This document shows, in pieces, positions 6,430 to 7,054 of a DNA stretch of 7,054 bases. The translations under genes and the position numbers were made by a program. How positions within the stretch are numbered: the stretch's first letter is position 1; each line of letters opens with the position of its first letter. The DNA is from Myxococcales bacterium. Lineage in GTDB: Bacteria; Myxococcota_A; Bradymonadia; Bradymonadales; Bradymonadaceae. The notes beneath the pieces are model-generated. The model saw only the letters and a program-made list of their open reading frames with translations, was not told the origin of the DNA and searched no databases. Where the stretch lies: the NCBI GenBank assembly GCA_007120915.1, contig SKMT01000430.1:1-7054 (forward strand), given 5' to 3'.

Positions 6430-6735
6430 TCAGCTTCGCTCCATTCCCAGCACCCGCACTCCCAGCCGGCCGTCCACCTCCACCAACTCCCCCCGGCCCA
6501 CTCGCCTGCCCTGCACGACCAGCTCCACGGGGCTGCCCAGCGGCTTCTGACAGTCCAGCACCTGGCCTCGCCGCAGTCTTGCCAGCGTCTCCAACTCCAG
6601 GCTCACCGTGCCCACCCGCACCTGAAGCTGCACCTGATTGGTCGGAACGGCAGCATCCAGTGCTGCACCTTCTTCAGTCCGTACCGAGTCTTCGCTGTCT
6701 GACTCCACGCCTGCTCCTTCGTGATCGCTTTTCAT
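6430..6735 (-). CDS. Probable internal product SctQ-C (second SpoA domain alone)
   Basis: An ATG at 6735, in the sctQ frame, is preceded by GGAGGAG (6748-6742) with six bases of spacing. This is the strongest ribosome-binding site in the window. It would give a 101-residue protein starting MKSDHEG, containing the acidic linker and the complete second SpoA domain. In several characterised systems (YscQ, SsaQ, Spa33) the same gene makes a short C-terminal form from an internal start, and that form assembles with full-length SctQ. The start falls at the domain boundary, as in those cases. Use of this start is inferred, not shown. Confidence 0.6.
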   Translation of the reverse strand: MKSDHEGAGVESDSEDSVRTEEGAALDAAVPTNQVQLQVRVGTVSLELETLARLRRGQVLDCQKPLGSPVELVVQGRRVGRGELVEVDGRLGVRVLGMERS

Positions 6736-7054
6736 TTGTGTCTCCTCCACCACCAGTTGCCATCGTCCATCTGCCCCCGGCTCCAGCCGGCCACGCACCG
6801 ATTTTTCGCCCGACGGCACCCAGGCTGCCCCATTACGGCGCGCCGACTGTTGAAGGCAGCCGAGTCTGACCCCGTGGCGGTCGACCATCACGATGTCTGC
6901 CCGGCGCAGCCCTCTGAATTCTCCGGTGGTCAGTGTCGTTGTGCCCGCCACCAGCGAGCCCGGAAGCTCAATCCGGCGCCACCGGCTCTGGTCCACATCC
7001 ATGGTGAACTCCCCGCTGTCGCAGATGTCGCCGCGCAGCGTTCGCACCACACTC
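6430..7054 (-). CDS. sctQ: Type III secretion cytoplasmic-ring protein SctQ-like, two SpoA domains (5' end beyond window)
   Basis: The frame stays open to the window edge, so the N-terminus is missing; the GTG at 7050 is probably an internal codon. Numbered from there, 206 residues are visible. The first SpoA domain is about 28-102 (IELPGSLVAGTTTLTTGEF, then GLRRADIVMVD). An acidic linker with SDSED follows (about 106-137). The second SpoA domain is 138-204, with VQLQVRVGTVSLELETLARL, RRGQVLDCQKPLG and the hallmark GELVEVDGRLGVRV. SctQ/YscQ proteins build the cytoplasmic sorting platform under the secretion needle; FliM and FliN are the flagellar equivalents. Two SpoA domains in one chain favour SctQ over FliN, although a FliY-like or other fusion cannot be excluded without the N-terminus. 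The gene ends 6 bases from the convergent 546-residue gene. The rest of any secretion locus would lie to the right. Confidence 0.82.
   Translation of the reverse strand, partial: SVVRTLRGDICDSGEFTMDVDQSRWRRIELPGSLVAGTTTLTTGEFRGLRRADIVMVDRHGVRLGCLQQSARRNGAAWVPSGEKSVRGRLEPGADGRWQLVVEETQMKSDHEGAGVESDSEDSVRTEEGAALDAAVPTNQVQLQVRVGTVSLELETLARLRRGQVLDCQKPLGSPVELVVQGRRVGRGELVEVDGRLGVRVLGMERS
6736..6748 (-). promoter_or_regulatory. Strong internal ribosome-binding site within sctQ
   Basis: GGAGGAG at 6748-6742 on the minus strand is near-perfectly complementary to the 16S anti-Shine-Dalgarno sequence and is ideally spaced from the ATG at 6735. It encodes the ends of the Val-Glu-Glu codons of the first SpoA domain, so it could partly be a codon-choice accident. 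Confidence 0.6.

Noticed and set aside
6405..6450. Bidirectional terminator between the convergent 546-residue gene and sctQ
   Set aside because: The gap is only 6 bases, and I find no stable stem or T-run around it.
5801..6550. 249-residue plus-strand frame overlapping the acidic tail and the end of sctQ
   Set aside because: It is a Thr/Pro/Ser/Arg-rich out-of-frame reading of the acidic tail, with no supporting start site or domain.
1..7054. CRISPR array, insertion sequence, tRNA or rRNA
   Set aside because: I saw no regularly spaced repeats, no transposase motifs or terminal inverted repeats, and no cloverleaf or rRNA-like stretch on either strand.

Overview
The window is GC-rich (roughly 60%) and densely coding on both strands. 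It encodes a tRNA-dependent amidotransferase (GatCAB), an oligoribonuclease, a PEGA-domain lipoprotein, and a two-SpoA-domain protein of the type III secretion C-ring type. This combination, with strongly acidic tails and linkers on several proteins, fits a deltaproteobacterial-grade organism, possibly Bradymonadales/Myxococcota and possibly from a saline habitat. That placement is inference: there is no rRNA or marker phylogeny here.

Left part (1-366): no convincing gene. It holds a 7-bp inverted repeat just after gatB and a short minus-strand stretch resembling the start of an Hpt domain. Centre-left (367-4138, minus strand): a tightly packed operon read right to left, orn-gatC-gatA-gatB. 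Every junction overlaps (1, 14 and 8 bases), so translational coupling is expected. A good sigma70-type promoter (CTGACA, 18-base spacer, GATAAT) lies upstream of orn at 4219-4248. GatCAB converts misacylated Glu-tRNA(Gln) and/or Asp-tRNA(Asn) to the correct aminoacyl-tRNA. Orn degrades the final 2-5-nt RNA fragments, including pGpG from c-di-GMP turnover.

Centre-right (4309-6423, plus strand): a divergent two-gene unit. The first gene is a small lipoprotein with one PEGA domain and an acidic tail. The second is a 546-residue protein I cannot assign by name. Its first ~250 residues read like a degenerate PilT/VirB11/CpaF-type secretion ATPase with a broken Walker A motif, and the rest is a long acidic, probably disordered tail. 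Right edge (6430-7054, minus strand): the 3' part of a SctQ-like type III secretion C-ring gene, convergent with the previous gene and only 6 bases from it.

The two most interesting signals are a near-perfect Shine-Dalgarno plus ATG inside sctQ, at the linker between its two SpoA domains (predicting a separate SctQ-C product), and the probable pseudo-ATPase fused to an acidic tail beside a secretion-ring gene.
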